NCBI GenBank assembly: GCA_965237855.1
Contig: CBDEGK010000002.1
Location: forward strand, 310,001 to 374,000
Length of the DNA: 64,000 bases
DNA from: CBDEGK01 sp965237855
GTDB taxonomy: Bacteria > Pseudomonadota > Gammaproteobacteria > Pseudomonadales > Halieaceae
Direction: 5' to 3'
A program made the translations under genes and the position numbers. The notes under the pieces were generated by a model. It saw only the letters and a list, made by a program, of their open reading frames with translations. It had not been told where the DNA came from and made no database searches. This document shows positions 17,912 through 25,883 of the stretch, piece after piece (the stretch's first letter is position 1; each line of letters starts with the position of its first letter).

Positions 17912-18457
17912 ATGAACCTGAAACGCATTCATCACGTGGCCTATCGCTGCCACGATGCCCGCGAGACCGTTGAGTTCTACCAGCGGGTCATGGGCATGGA
18001 CTTTGTGCTGGCGATCGCCGAGGACCAGGTACCATCGACCAAGGCACCCGACCCCTATATGCACGTGTTCCTCGATGCCGGTATGGGTAATGTGCTGGCG
18101 TTTTTTGAATTACCGAACTCGCCGACTATGGGCCGGGATCAGAGTACGCCGGATTGGGTTCAACACATCGCCTTCGAACTGGACTCCATCGAGGATTTCC
18201 GCGCTGCTGCTGCTGCATTGGAGACAGAAGGCCTGGATGTGATTGGCCCCACCAACCACGGCATTTTCCAATCCCTGTATTTTCGCGACCCCAACGGCCA
18301 TCGCATCGAGGTCGTGGTAAACACCAGTACCGACGCGGAGATGGAAGAACTTCACCGGGTGGCGCCAGCGATGTTGGAGGAATGGAGTCGTACCAAGAAA
18401 GCCCCCCAGCACGCAAACTGGCTACATGAAAAGGAATTTGAAGGAGAACTCGTATGA
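17912..18457 (+). CDS. VOC family metalloprotein in the tyrosine-degradation operon
   Basis: A 181-residue single-module VOC protein plus a C-terminal tail (about 135-181). Candidate metal ligands are a His in RIHHVAYRC, Glu in FFELP, His in VQHIAFEL and Glu in HRIEVVV. It starts at MNLKRIHH (17912) after AGGAGAA. It lies between hppD and the FAH gene, where the ring-opening homogentisate dioxygenase is expected; no hmgA is in the window. It could be an isomerase, a glyoxalase-type enzyme or a ring-cleaving enzyme. The sequence alone does not decide. Confidence 0.85.
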   Translation: MNLKRIHHVAYRCHDARETVEFYQRVMGMDFVLAIAEDQVPSTKAPDPYMHVFLDAGMGNVLAFFELPNSPTMGRDQSTPDWVQHIAFELDSIEDFRAAAAALETEGLDVIGPTNHGIFQSLYFRDPNGHRIEVVVNTSTDAEMEELHRVAPAMLEEWSRTKKAPQHANWLHEKEFEGELV

Positions 18458-19443
18458 AACTGGCCAGCCTTAAACACGGCCGCGACGGCAAGCTGATCGT
18501 CGTAAGCCGTGACCTGAGCCGCGCGGTATCGGCACAAGCTATCGCCCCGACCCTGCAGGCGGCGATGGATAACTGGGCCGACATCGAGCCACAACTGCTG
18601 GCACTGTATGCAGAGTTGCAAGCCGGACCGGTGGCGGGTGAATTTGCTTTCGCCGGCGCCGACGCCGCCGCTCCCCTACCCCGCTGTTTTCACTGGGCCG
18701 ATGGCAGTGCCTATGTCACCCACGTGGAGTTGGTACGCAAGGCTCGCGGTGCAGAACTGCCGGAGTCCTTCTGGACCGACCCGCTGATCTATATGGGCGC
18801 CTCTGACGCCTTCCTCGGCGCCGAAGATGATATTCCGGTAGAGACTGAAGAGTGGGGAATCGACTTTGAAGCTGAGGTGGTGGTATTGACCGACGATGTG
18901 CCGGCGGGCACCAATGCCGAACGGGCACGCGGCCATATCAAGCTCATTGGCCTGGTCAACGATGTGTCGCTGCGCAATTTGATTCCGGCCGAGTTGGGTA
19001 AGCAGTTCGGTTTTTACCAGTCCAAGCCCCATACCTCATTCACGCCGGTACTGGTTACCCCGGATGAACTGGGAGAGGCCTGGGATGGCGGCAAGGTTCA
19101 CTTGCCATTGATGGCCACGCTGAACAACACCCGCATCGGCGCACCCAATGCCGGTGTCGACATGACCTTTGATTTTGGCCAGTTGATTGCCCATGCCGCC
19201 AAAAGCCGGCCTCTGATTTCGGGTACCGTAGTGGGCTCCGGCACTGTCGCCAACCAGGGCAGCCCGGATGGCTCCTGCTGCCTGGCAGAGCTGCGTTGCC
19301 TGGAGACGATTGCCGAGGGCAAGCCCAGCACACCGTTTATGTCTTTCGGCGATCGCGTAGAAATAGAGATGCTGAACGAGCAAGGCGAGAGTATTTTTGG
19401 CAAAATTGACCAGATCGTCACTCAGTATCAACCGCCTGCCTGA
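18454..19443 (+). CDS. Fumarylacetoacetate hydrolase family protein (probable fumarylacetoacetase)
   Basis: A 329-residue FAH-fold hydrolase of the shorter bacterial type, compared with about 420 residues for animal enzymes. The metal-site region DFEAEVVVLTDDVPAGT and LIGLVNDVSLRNLIPAE are visible in the middle, with GSGTVANQG near the C-terminus. In this operon it should hydrolyse fumarylacetoacetate to fumarate and acetoacetate, the last step of tyrosine breakdown. Its start overlaps the VOC stop (ATGA), and its stop overlaps the maiA start (TGATG). Confidence 0.92.
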   Translation: MKLASLKHGRDGKLIVVSRDLSRAVSAQAIAPTLQAAMDNWADIEPQLLALYAELQAGPVAGEFAFAGADAAAPLPRCFHWADGSAYVTHVELVRKARGAELPESFWTDPLIYMGASDAFLGAEDDIPVETEEWGIDFEAEVVVLTDDVPAGTNAERARGHIKLIGLVNDVSLRNLIPAELGKQFGFYQSKPHTSFTPVLVTPDELGEAWDGGKVHLPLMATLNNTRIGAPNAGVDMTFDFGQLIAHAAKSRPLISGTVVGSGTVANQGSPDGSCCLAELRCLETIAEGKPSTPFMSFGDRVEIEMLNEQGESIFGKIDQIVTQYQPPA

Positions 19444-20207
19444 TGAAACTGTACAGCTACCGCTACTCCTCCGCCGCCTACCGGGTGCGCATTGGGCTCA
19501 ATCTCAAGAACGTGGTATATGCGGTCGAAGAGATTGACCTCACCAAGCGGGAGCACCAGTCGGATCACTACACCGCGGTCAACCCCCACGGACTGGTACC
19601 CGCCCTGGAACTGGCCAGCGGTGACATCCTGACCCAGTCAACGGCGATACTGGAGTGGCTGGAAACGACACACCCGGAACCAGCACTGTTGCCCGGTGAT
19701 GCGGTACAGCAGGCGCGTATACGCGCCGTGGCTAACAGCATTGCCTGCGACATTCATCCGCTTAATAACTTGCGCGTGAGGCGATACCTACCCGCTGAGC
19801 TGGGTGCATCGGAACAACAGGGCGTGGCGTGGTATCACCACTGGATCAAGGTCGGATTTACGGCGTTGGAGCAGCAGCTATCCGTTGCGGTGGCTGCCGG
19901 TGATTTTGCCTTCGGCGACAGGCCGAGCCTGGCCGATGTGTACCTGGTACCACAGTTCTATAACGCCTTACGCTTTGAAATGGATGTCTCCGTCTTCCCT
20001 AGGTTGCATGCCATATACCAGAACTGCAACGAGCTCGAGGCCTTTCAGAAGGCGGCCCCTTTTACACGTTACAGACGTTCCAGCACCAACGGCAGGTTGT
20101 CCATCGGCTTGGCGAAGGGGAAGTGCTGGATCTTGCCGACATACTGGTTCTCGTCCCTGTATGTGAAGCGATACTTCAGCAGAATCCGGGACAGCACACA
20201 CTTGTAG
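19443..20207 (+). CDS. maiA: Maleylacetoacetate isomerase with aberrant C-terminal extension
   Basis: A zeta-class glutathione transferase that isomerises maleylacetoacetate to fumarylacetoacetate. The N-terminal thioredoxin-like domain has SSAAYRVRIGLNLK (9-22), NPHGLVPAL (47-55) and QSTAILEWL (65-73); the helical domain has FGDRPSLADVYLVPQ (157-171). Residues 1-206 align with a normal protein of about 212, ending at EAFQKAAP. From about 207 the usual short tail and stop are gone, and the frame continues 48 codons through the antisense of the P450 3' end. The fused tail (RYRRSSTNGR...) has no family likeness. The enzyme core is complete and may be active. Confidence 0.9.
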   Translation: MKLYSYRYSSAAYRVRIGLNLKNVVYAVEEIDLTKREHQSDHYTAVNPHGLVPALELASGDILTQSTAILEWLETTHPEPALLPGDAVQQARIRAVANSIACDIHPLNNLRVRRYLPAELGASEQQGVAWYHHWIKVGFTALEQQLSVAVAAGDFAFGDRPSLADVYLVPQFYNALRFEMDVSVFPRLHAIYQNCNELEAFQKAAPFTRYRRSSTNGRLSIGLAKGKCWILPTYWFSSLYVKRYFSRIRDSTHL

Positions 20208-21427
20208 AGCATATCGGCAAAGTGCAGGCCGATGCACTTATGCGCGCCACCACCAAAAGGTATCCACTGGAAAGCGTGCTGCTTGTGTTCCTCACGAGCG
20301 AAACGATCCGGGTCAAAGCTGTGAGGATTGTTCCACCACTGCTCCATTCTGTGTGTGTACAGCGGAGAAACCTGCAGCATGGTGTGTGGTTGTAACAGGA
20401 AATCCCCCACCTCTACTTCCTTGGTGGTGCGTCGCATCAGCATCGGCACCGGCGGATTCAAACGCAGGGTTTCCTTGAAGCTGTGATCCAGGTCGGGCAC
20501 AGAATTGCCCAGGTCATCGTACTCGAGGTGAGTATGACCGAGGGCTCGAACTTCTTCTCGCAGACGATCCTGCCATTGCTGGTCGTTAGCCAGGTAGTGG
20601 GAGGCCATGCTCAGGGTACTGGTGGTGGTGTCGTGGGCAGCCAGCAACAGGAAGATGAGATGTTCGCCTACCACGGTCTCGGAAAAGTAATCGCCCTCCT
20701 CCGTTTTTTCGTTGGCGAACATGGTGGCCATGTCCATGCCTTCCTTGCCTCTGCGCTCAGGAACCAGTCCAAAGAAAAATTCCTCCAGTCCGCGACGACC
20801 ATTCATGCCCTTGCGATAGAGCAATCCCGGCCAATCTTTTCGAATCAACGACAGAACGCCGTCGTTCATATCGAGAAAATCCTGGTTCAGCTTCTGGGTC
20901 TCCGGACCACCCAGGTCCATGCCCAGGAATACCTTGGCGCCAACATCCAGCAACAAGGTTTTTATGTTCGGGTAAAAATGAAAATCCTTCTGCTCGGCCC
21001 AGGCGTCGATTTGCTCATCAATGATGGGATGCATCAGCTCAACATAGCCGCGCATGGTTTCGGTCTTGAACGCCGTCTGCATAATGCGGCGGTGGAATTT
21101 GTGCTCGGCGAAATCTCGCATCAGCAATCCGCCGCGGAAAAAATCTCCCAGCGGGGCGTTATAACCCATGCGGGCTGAGAAACTCTCGTTGCGGTCCAGC
21201 ATCAACTGCTGGATGTACTCGGGGCCCAGACACACGACGAACTTCTGGAAGGTCATATTGGCCCTGGAGACCGGCCCGTATTTGTGGAAGCGCTCATCGA
21301 GCACCTTGAACGGCTCCATCACAAAGCTGAAGGTGTCGCCTATCAACGGCAAGCCATAGGAACCGGGAATATGAGGAAGTTTCTTGTTGTCTTTATGCGT
21401 GACGTAATCGGGTACGGCAAAATCCAT
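20069..21427 (-). CDS. Cytochrome P450
   Basis: A 452-residue soluble P450. Motifs are the I-helix AAHDTT (263-268), ExxR (Glu319-Arg322), PERF-like FDPDRF (371-376), and the heme loop FGGGAHKCIG with Cys398. The proline-rich hinge is LPHIPGSYGLPLIGD. The overall pattern recalls the CYP51/CYP120-like sterol- and retinoid-type group of bacteria, so a terpenoid or steroid hydroxylase is plausible. No ferredoxin or reductase is adjacent. Its 3' end is convergent with maiA, overlapping it by 139 bases, while its own C-terminus looks intact. Confidence 0.94.
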   Translation of the reverse strand: MDFAVPDYVTHKDNKKLPHIPGSYGLPLIGDTFSFVMEPFKVLDERFHKYGPVSRANMTFQKFVVCLGPEYIQQLMLDRNESFSARMGYNAPLGDFFRGGLLMRDFAEHKFHRRIMQTAFKTETMRGYVELMHPIIDEQIDAWAEQKDFHFYPNIKTLLLDVGAKVFLGMDLGGPETQKLNQDFLDMNDGVLSLIRKDWPGLLYRKGMNGRRGLEEFFFGLVPERRGKEGMDMATMFANEKTEEGDYFSETVVGEHLIFLLLAAHDTTTSTLSMASHYLANDQQWQDRLREEVRALGHTHLEYDDLGNSVPDLDHSFKETLRLNPPVPMLMRRTTKEVEVGDFLLQPHTMLQVSPLYTHRMEQWWNNPHSFDPDRFAREEHKQHAFQWIPFGGGAHKCIGLHFADMLYKCVLSRILLKYRFTYRDENQYVGKIQHFPFAKPMDNLPLVLERL

Positions 21428-21553
21428 AAGAACCTCTGACGTGGGTAGCTATCAACTAATAGCCATTAGCCTACTCTCTGAAATCCAAACTGGCAATAGC
21501 GCAAATCGGACCAGGTGGTAAATAGCAACTTGTTCATTTGTATAGCTATTTTG

Positions 21554-21640
21554 GTAAAATGGGTCAGTACCCTTTAATTTTTCAATGGGTGTCGCCCGTT
21601 GCTAGAGGACGTCAAATTAAAGGGTACTGACCCCTTTTAC
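21554..21640. repeat. Large palindromic (REP/BIME-like) hairpin element
   Basis: Two 27-base arms, 21554-21580 and 21614-21640, are complementary at 26 of 27 positions (core GGGTCAGTACCCTTTAATTT and its reverse complement). The 33-base loop contains a second small stem (AATGGG with CCCGTT). It begins one base beyond the stop of the acyl-CoA dehydrogenase gene and may serve as its terminator. Sequences with a GGGTCAGnnCCC-TTTAAT core are common in gammaproteobacterial intergenic regions, some near REP-associated transposases. No transposase gene is present here. Confidence 0.75.
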
Positions 21641-21641
21641 A

Positions 21642-22778
21642 TCACGCGCAGTAGGCGTCGCCATTGGCGATACGCTCGCCGAGTGCGGCCAACTGACGGG
21701 CGGAGCCGCCGAGCATGGTTTCGTTGTGACGTGCCCACAGACATAAACGCCACAGGGGATAGTCGCGGTCGATGCCGGTGCCGCCATGCAAATGCTGTGA
21801 GGCGTAACTGACCCGATGACCGACATCACCGGCCCAGAATTTGGCGATCTGTACCTCGGTGGTGGCAACTGTTCCGCTATCGAGCAGGCTGACCGCCTGG
21901 TAGGTGTTGAGGCGCAGGCACTCCACATCAATGAAGCAGTTTTCCGCGCGATGTCCCACCGCCTGAAATGTGGCAATAGGCACACCAAATTGCTTGCGCT
22001 CGGCAGTATAGGACGCCGTCATGCGCATGGACTGATCGGTTACCCCGACCTGGTGGGCGCAAATAGCGGCCATGGTATGTTCCGCCGCATAGTGCATCAC
22101 CGCAGCGCCCTGCTCTGGGCCCGCCAACACATCTTCTGCAGCGATAGCCACGTCTGTCAGTGTGATCTCAAATTGCGGCTCAAAGGTGGTGTACTTAAGC
22201 GGCGTCAATTCAACGCCCTCGGCATTTGGATCAAGTAACAAGGCGACCACACCCGCGTCGGTTTTTGCCGATATCAAAATGCGCGCAGCTGAGCTGGCAA
22301 AGGGCACACAGGTTTTCAGACCAGTCACCCTATAACCGTCCCCGGCTGCCACCGCCGTGGTTGCCGACGGTGCGCTGGGGTCTTCCGAAGCCGGCTCCAT
22401 CAAGGCGGCACTCAATAAGCCGCTGCCATTGACCACAGCGGCAAGCAGGCGTTCTTTTTGCGCAGTGCTACCGAACTTCTGAATAGGCAAGGCTGCCGAT
22501 ACGCAATGGGGTATAACCGGCACCGGGGCGATGGTCCGACCCAACTCTTCGATGAACAGGGCCAGCTCGGTAAAACCAAAGCCCATGCCGCCATAGGCTT
22601 CTTCTACCGCCACACCCAGTAATCCGGCTTCAACCAGTTTTGCCCACAGGTCAGCATCGAACCGCTCCTGCTGGTATTCGTCAAAGGCCGCCAACTTTTC
22701 CGGCGTCACTTCCTCGGAGAGAATCTTGCGGGCCAGGCCCTGTACTTCTTGTTGCGCTTCTGAAAATCCAAAGTCCAT
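21642..22778 (-). CDS. Acyl-CoA dehydrogenase, subunit-like partner (FadE27/ChsE-type)
   Basis: A 378-residue acyl-CoA dehydrogenase-fold protein. N-terminal EAYGGMGFGFTELALFIEELG, middle MEPASEDPSAP and C-terminal HLHGGTGIDRDYPLWRLCLWAR are visible. The tail reads RHNETMLGGS rather than the classic YEGT-x-E, as in the paired subunits of heterotetrameric steroid side-chain dehydrogenases. It lies 12 bases after a second, different acyl-CoA dehydrogenase gene, a pairing that suggests an alpha2-beta2 enzyme acting on a bulky acyl-CoA. The hairpin element follows its stop. Confidence 0.92.
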   Translation of the reverse strand: MDFGFSEAQQEVQGLARKILSEEVTPEKLAAFDEYQQERFDADLWAKLVEAGLLGVAVEEAYGGMGFGFTELALFIEELGRTIAPVPVIPHCVSAALPIQKFGSTAQKERLLAAVVNGSGLLSAALMEPASEDPSAPSATTAVAAGDGYRVTGLKTCVPFASSAARILISAKTDAGVVALLLDPNAEGVELTPLKYTTFEPQFEITLTDVAIAAEDVLAGPEQGAAVMHYAAEHTMAAICAHQVGVTDQSMRMTASYTAERKQFGVPIATFQAVGHRAENCFIDVECLRLNTYQAVSLLDSGTVATTEVQIAKFWAGDVGHRVSYASQHLHGGTGIDRDYPLWRLCLWARHNETMLGGSARQLAALGERIANGDAYCA

Positions 22779-22790
22779 GTCTAGCTCCCC

Positions 22791-23978
22791 CTAGCGGCTG
22801 GCCCGGGGCATCCATAGCCCGGCCGCCGATATAATGTCGCGTTGAATTTCGTTGGTTCCACCACCAAAGGTGATAATCGATGCCGTGCGATACATACGCT
22901 CGAGCCTGCCTTGCAGTAACTTAGCCGCATCGCCGTCGCTTTTAACCAGCGAAGCCTGGCCCAGCACCTCTCCCAGCGCCCGGTAGACTTCGATAAAAAA
23001 CTCAGAACCATAGACCTTGGCCGCCGAAGCACTCGTCATATCCAGCGTGCCCTCGGTCATGGCCCAGGCCTGCTTATAGACCACCAACTTCAGGGCCTCG
23101 ATGCCGGCGCGCACCCGCGCCAGGTTCATCTGCACCCAGGGTTGGTCGATAACATAACCCCCGCCACCCAGTTCGGTTTCTTTTGCCCAGTCCACGATTT
23201 GGTTGAACAACACAGAAGTTGGGCCCACGTTCACCAGGCTCAGGCGCTCGCGGTTAAGTTGACTGGTAATCAACTTCCAACCGCCATGTAGCTCGCCCAC
23301 CAGGTTTCTTTCACTGACCCGCACATTGTCGTAAAAAGTGGCATTGGTGCGGACACCGCCAAGCGTATTTACCGGTGTACAGCTCCAACCGGGATCATCA
23401 TTGGGCACCAGGAACATAGAAATGCCCTTGTGTTTCTTCGGCGCATCCGGATCCGTGCGCACCGCCAGCCAGGTGTAGTCACAGAAATGGGCGAGGCTGG
23501 TCCACATCTTCTGGCCATTGATGACCCACTCGTCACCGTCTTTCACTGCACTGGTTTTCAGGGCCGCCAGGTCGGTACCGGCGCCGGGCTCCGAATAGCC
23601 GATGGACACCAGCAGGTCGCCGGCCAGGATTCGAGGTACCAGTTCTCCTTTATGCCACTCGTTGCCGTGTTCCGCCAACTGCGGCCCCACTGACTCGGTA
23701 GTGAGAAAGGGAAACGGGTAACCCGCCCGCATGACTTCCTCGACAAAAATAAACTGCTCTATCGGGCTCTTGCCCATGCCACCCAGCTCTTCCGGCCAGC
23801 CCACGCCAATCCAGCCGTCGGCACCCATCGTGCGCAGGGCTTCCCGCCACAGGGGACCGCCACCCTCACCCATATCGCGGGAGCATTCCTCCACCAATTC
23901 CGGTGTCATCAAATCGGCAAAGTAGGCGCGCAATTCCGCGCGCAGCTCAGCCTGTTGCGGAGTAAATTCAACTTTCAT
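22791..23978 (-). CDS. Acyl-CoA dehydrogenase, paired subunit
   Basis: A 395-residue acyl-CoA dehydrogenase. It has the FAD-binding segment IGYSEPGAGTDLAALKTSA (about 126-144), NGQKMWTSLAHFCDYTWLAVRT, and the C-terminal ITFGGGTNEIQRDIIS (about 372-387), equivalent to the FAD-binding GGTxEI tail. Together with the downstream 378-residue protein it resembles the two-gene dehydrogenases (FadE26/27, FadE28/29 type) that oxidise steroid side-chain CoA esters. It is divergent from the DUF35/thiolase operon across 228 bases, making one catabolic locus. Confidence 0.93.
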   Translation of the reverse strand: MKVEFTPQQAELRAELRAYFADLMTPELVEECSRDMGEGGGPLWREALRTMGADGWIGVGWPEELGGMGKSPIEQFIFVEEVMRAGYPFPFLTTESVGPQLAEHGNEWHKGELVPRILAGDLLVSIGYSEPGAGTDLAALKTSAVKDGDEWVINGQKMWTSLAHFCDYTWLAVRTDPDAPKKHKGISMFLVPNDDPGWSCTPVNTLGGVRTNATFYDNVRVSERNLVGELHGGWKLITSQLNRERLSLVNVGPTSVLFNQIVDWAKETELGGGGYVIDQPWVQMNLARVRAGIEALKLVVYKQAWAMTEGTLDMTSASAAKVYGSEFFIEVYRALGEVLGQASLVKSDGDAAKLLQGRLERMYRTASIITFGGGTNEIQRDIISAAGLWMPRASR

Positions 23979-24055
23979 AGCCGTTGGCCTCGAAACCTGT
24001 GGAAATCAGAGCCCAACATACTACGCCCAGCACACTATCCCTCAATAGCCAAAGC

Positions 24056-24073
24056 TGTCAGTTGAGGCTGACA
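24056..24073. promoter_or_regulatory. Inverted repeat in the divergent promoter region
   Basis: TGTCAG-TTGAGG-CTGACA is a perfect 6-6-6 inverted repeat in the 228-base gap between the acyl-CoA dehydrogenase pair and the DUF35/thiolase operon. Its place suits an operator controlling both directions. It does not match the KstR-type operator I know of, and no regulator gene is adjacent. Confidence 0.4.
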
Positions 24074-24206
24074 AATGCGATCACAGATCGCCAGAATGAC
24101 CGGGTTCGCCATGCTGAACTGCGCCTGCCATCCTCGTTGGGAGACTTGCTGTACACCCCCCGCCAGAGTATTCTGGCCGCCGTTTTTCCCTCGGAGACTC
24201 ACCGTT

Positions 24207-24662
24207 ATGAGTGACAAGCCCCTGGCACCCGCCATCGACGGCTGGCACACCATGGATGTGGACCAACCGCACCTCATCGGCAGCCAGTGCAACAGCTGTG
24301 GCACCTACTTTTTCCCCAAGCAGTTCAGCTACTGTAAGAACCCGGACTGCGAAAGCACCGAGTTTGAGGAAGTTGAATTGAGCCGCACCGGCACGATATG
24401 GAGTTACACCAACGCCTGCTACAAACCACCGGCACCATTCGTCGCTGCAGACCCGTTTGAGCCCTACGCCATCGCCGCCGTACAACTGGATAAGGAACAG
24501 ATGGTGGTATTGGGACAAGTCATTGAAGGCACTGGCGTGGAAGACCTGAAAGTGGGCATGGCCATGGAACTGGTACTGGAAACCCTGCACGAGACTGAGG
24601 AAGACACCAAGGTCACCTGGAAGTGGAAGCCGTTAGCACAAGACAAAGAGCCGGCAAGCTGA
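24207..24662 (+). CDS. Zn-ribbon/OB-fold (DUF35) acyl-CoA-associated protein
   Basis: A 151-residue protein. The rubredoxin-like zinc ribbon has four Cys (QCNSCGTYFF and YCKNPDCES, C-x2-C and C-x4-C), followed by an OB-fold (TGTIWSYTNACYKPPAPF, MVVLGQVIEGTG). DUF35 proteins are obligate partners of SCP-x-type thiolases or aldolases, for example the ChsH2 domain with Ltp2 in steroid side-chain retro-aldol cleavage. The SCP-x gene follows 13 bases later. The frame is open from 24075, but MSDKPLAP with GGAG upstream is the better start. Confidence 0.92.
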   Translation: MSDKPLAPAIDGWHTMDVDQPHLIGSQCNSCGTYFFPKQFSYCKNPDCESTEFEEVELSRTGTIWSYTNACYKPPAPFVAADPFEPYAIAAVQLDKEQMVVLGQVIEGTGVEDLKVGMAMELVLETLHETEEDTKVTWKWKPLAQDKEPAS

Positions 24663-24675
24663 GGAGTATTGAAAA

Positions 24676-25863
24676 ATGTCGAATGAAATAGCCATTCTTG
24701 GCGCAGGCATGCACCCCTGGGGCAAATGGGGTAAAAACTTTGTCGAATACGGTGTCGCTGCCGCCCGCGAGGCCTTAGCAGATTCCGGCGTGCCCTGGCA
24801 GGACATTAAATTTGTCTCCGGTGGCGCCACCATCCGTAACGGCTATCCCGGTTTTGTTGCCGGTGCCACCTTTGCCCAGGCGCTGGGCTGGCAAGGTGCG
24901 GAAGTAAACACGTCATATGCCGCCTGTGCTTCAGGCTCTCAGGCACTGGCTGCTGCGAGAGCAAAAATTCTGTCTGGTGCTTGTGATGTGGCGCTGGTCG
25001 TGGGCGCTGATACCACCCCCAAGGGTTTCCTAGCGCCCGCGGGAGGCTATCGCCCGGAAGATCCGGACTGGGTGCGGTTTTACCTGGGTGTGACCAACCC
25101 CACTTACTTTGGCCTCTACGCGCGTCGGCGCATGGATCTGTACGGAGATACCCTGGAGGATTTCGCTGCAGTAAAGGTCAAGAATGCAAAGATCGGCATG
25201 CACAATCCCCGCGCCCGCTACAAAAAAGAATTCACCCTGGAGGATGTGGCCAACTCTGCCATGGTGGCAGACCCGCTGCGCCTTATGGATATCTGTGCCA
25301 CCAGTGACGGCGGCGCTGCACTGATTGTCTCCAGCCTGGAATACGCGAAAAAAATCGGCAAGGGTGATGCACCCCGGGTGGCAGCAATTTCAACCGTCAC
25401 CCCCACCTTCGCCAGCAGCGTGGTGGAAATGCCAGATATCGCCACAGACTCGGCCGCAGCCGCAGGTATCGATCCCACCGTCTACCGCTCCTCCATCCCG
25501 GTCAAAGCCTATGAAGAGGCCGGCATTGGTCCGGAAGACATCAGCCTGGCGGAAGTTTACGACCTGTCCACCGCGCTGGAACTGGACTGGATAGAAGACC
25601 TGCAATTATGTGAGCGCGGCGACGCCGCCAAACTGCTGCGCAATGGCGATACGTCCGTTGGCGGCAAGATCCCGGTCAACGCCTCCGGCGGCCTGGCTTG
25701 TTTCGGCGAAGCTGTGCCAGCCCAGGCCTTGTCGCAGGTCTGCGAACTGACCTGGCAATTGCGTGGCGAAGCGGGTGGACGCCAGGTGGAAGGCGCCAAA
25801 GTTGGCATCACCGCCAACCAGGGTCTGTTCGGTCACGGCTCGTCCGTAATCATCAAGAAATGA
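24676..25863 (+). CDS. Thiolase/lipid-transfer (SCP-x, Ltp2-like) family protein
   Basis: A 395-residue thiolase-fold protein. The nucleophile-position Cys84 is in YAACASGSQA. Where degradative thiolases have the GHPxGATG His, this protein reads NASGGLACFGEAVPAQ, without that His, and the final Cys loop is replaced by NQGLFGHGSSV. This fits lipid-transfer-type members such as Ltp2 aldolases that need a DUF35 partner, better than a classical thiolase. With the paired dehydrogenases opposite, a role in shortening a branched or steroid side chain is likely. GAGG lies just before the start. Confidence 0.93.
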   Translation: MSNEIAILGAGMHPWGKWGKNFVEYGVAAAREALADSGVPWQDIKFVSGGATIRNGYPGFVAGATFAQALGWQGAEVNTSYAACASGSQALAAARAKILSGACDVALVVGADTTPKGFLAPAGGYRPEDPDWVRFYLGVTNPTYFGLYARRRMDLYGDTLEDFAAVKVKNAKIGMHNPRARYKKEFTLEDVANSAMVADPLRLMDICATSDGGAALIVSSLEYAKKIGKGDAPRVAAISTVTPTFASSVVEMPDIATDSAAAAGIDPTVYRSSIPVKAYEEAGIGPEDISLAEVYDLSTALELDWIEDLQLCERGDAAKLLRNGDTSVGGKIPVNASGGLACFGEAVPAQALSQVCELTWQLRGEAGGRQVEGAKVGITANQGLFGHGSSVIIKK

Positions 25864-25883
25864 TCGTCAAACGGTAGCCTTTC

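Noticed and set aside
20040..20110. Frameshift as explanation for the long maiA tail
   Set aside because: Neither alternative frame gives a family-like tail or a close stop, so loss of the 3' end by deletion fits better.
21456..21469. CTAAT-n4-ATTAG inverted repeat upstream of the P450 gene
   Set aside because: Five-base arms in AT-rich sequence are likely by chance, and no regulator gene is adjacent.
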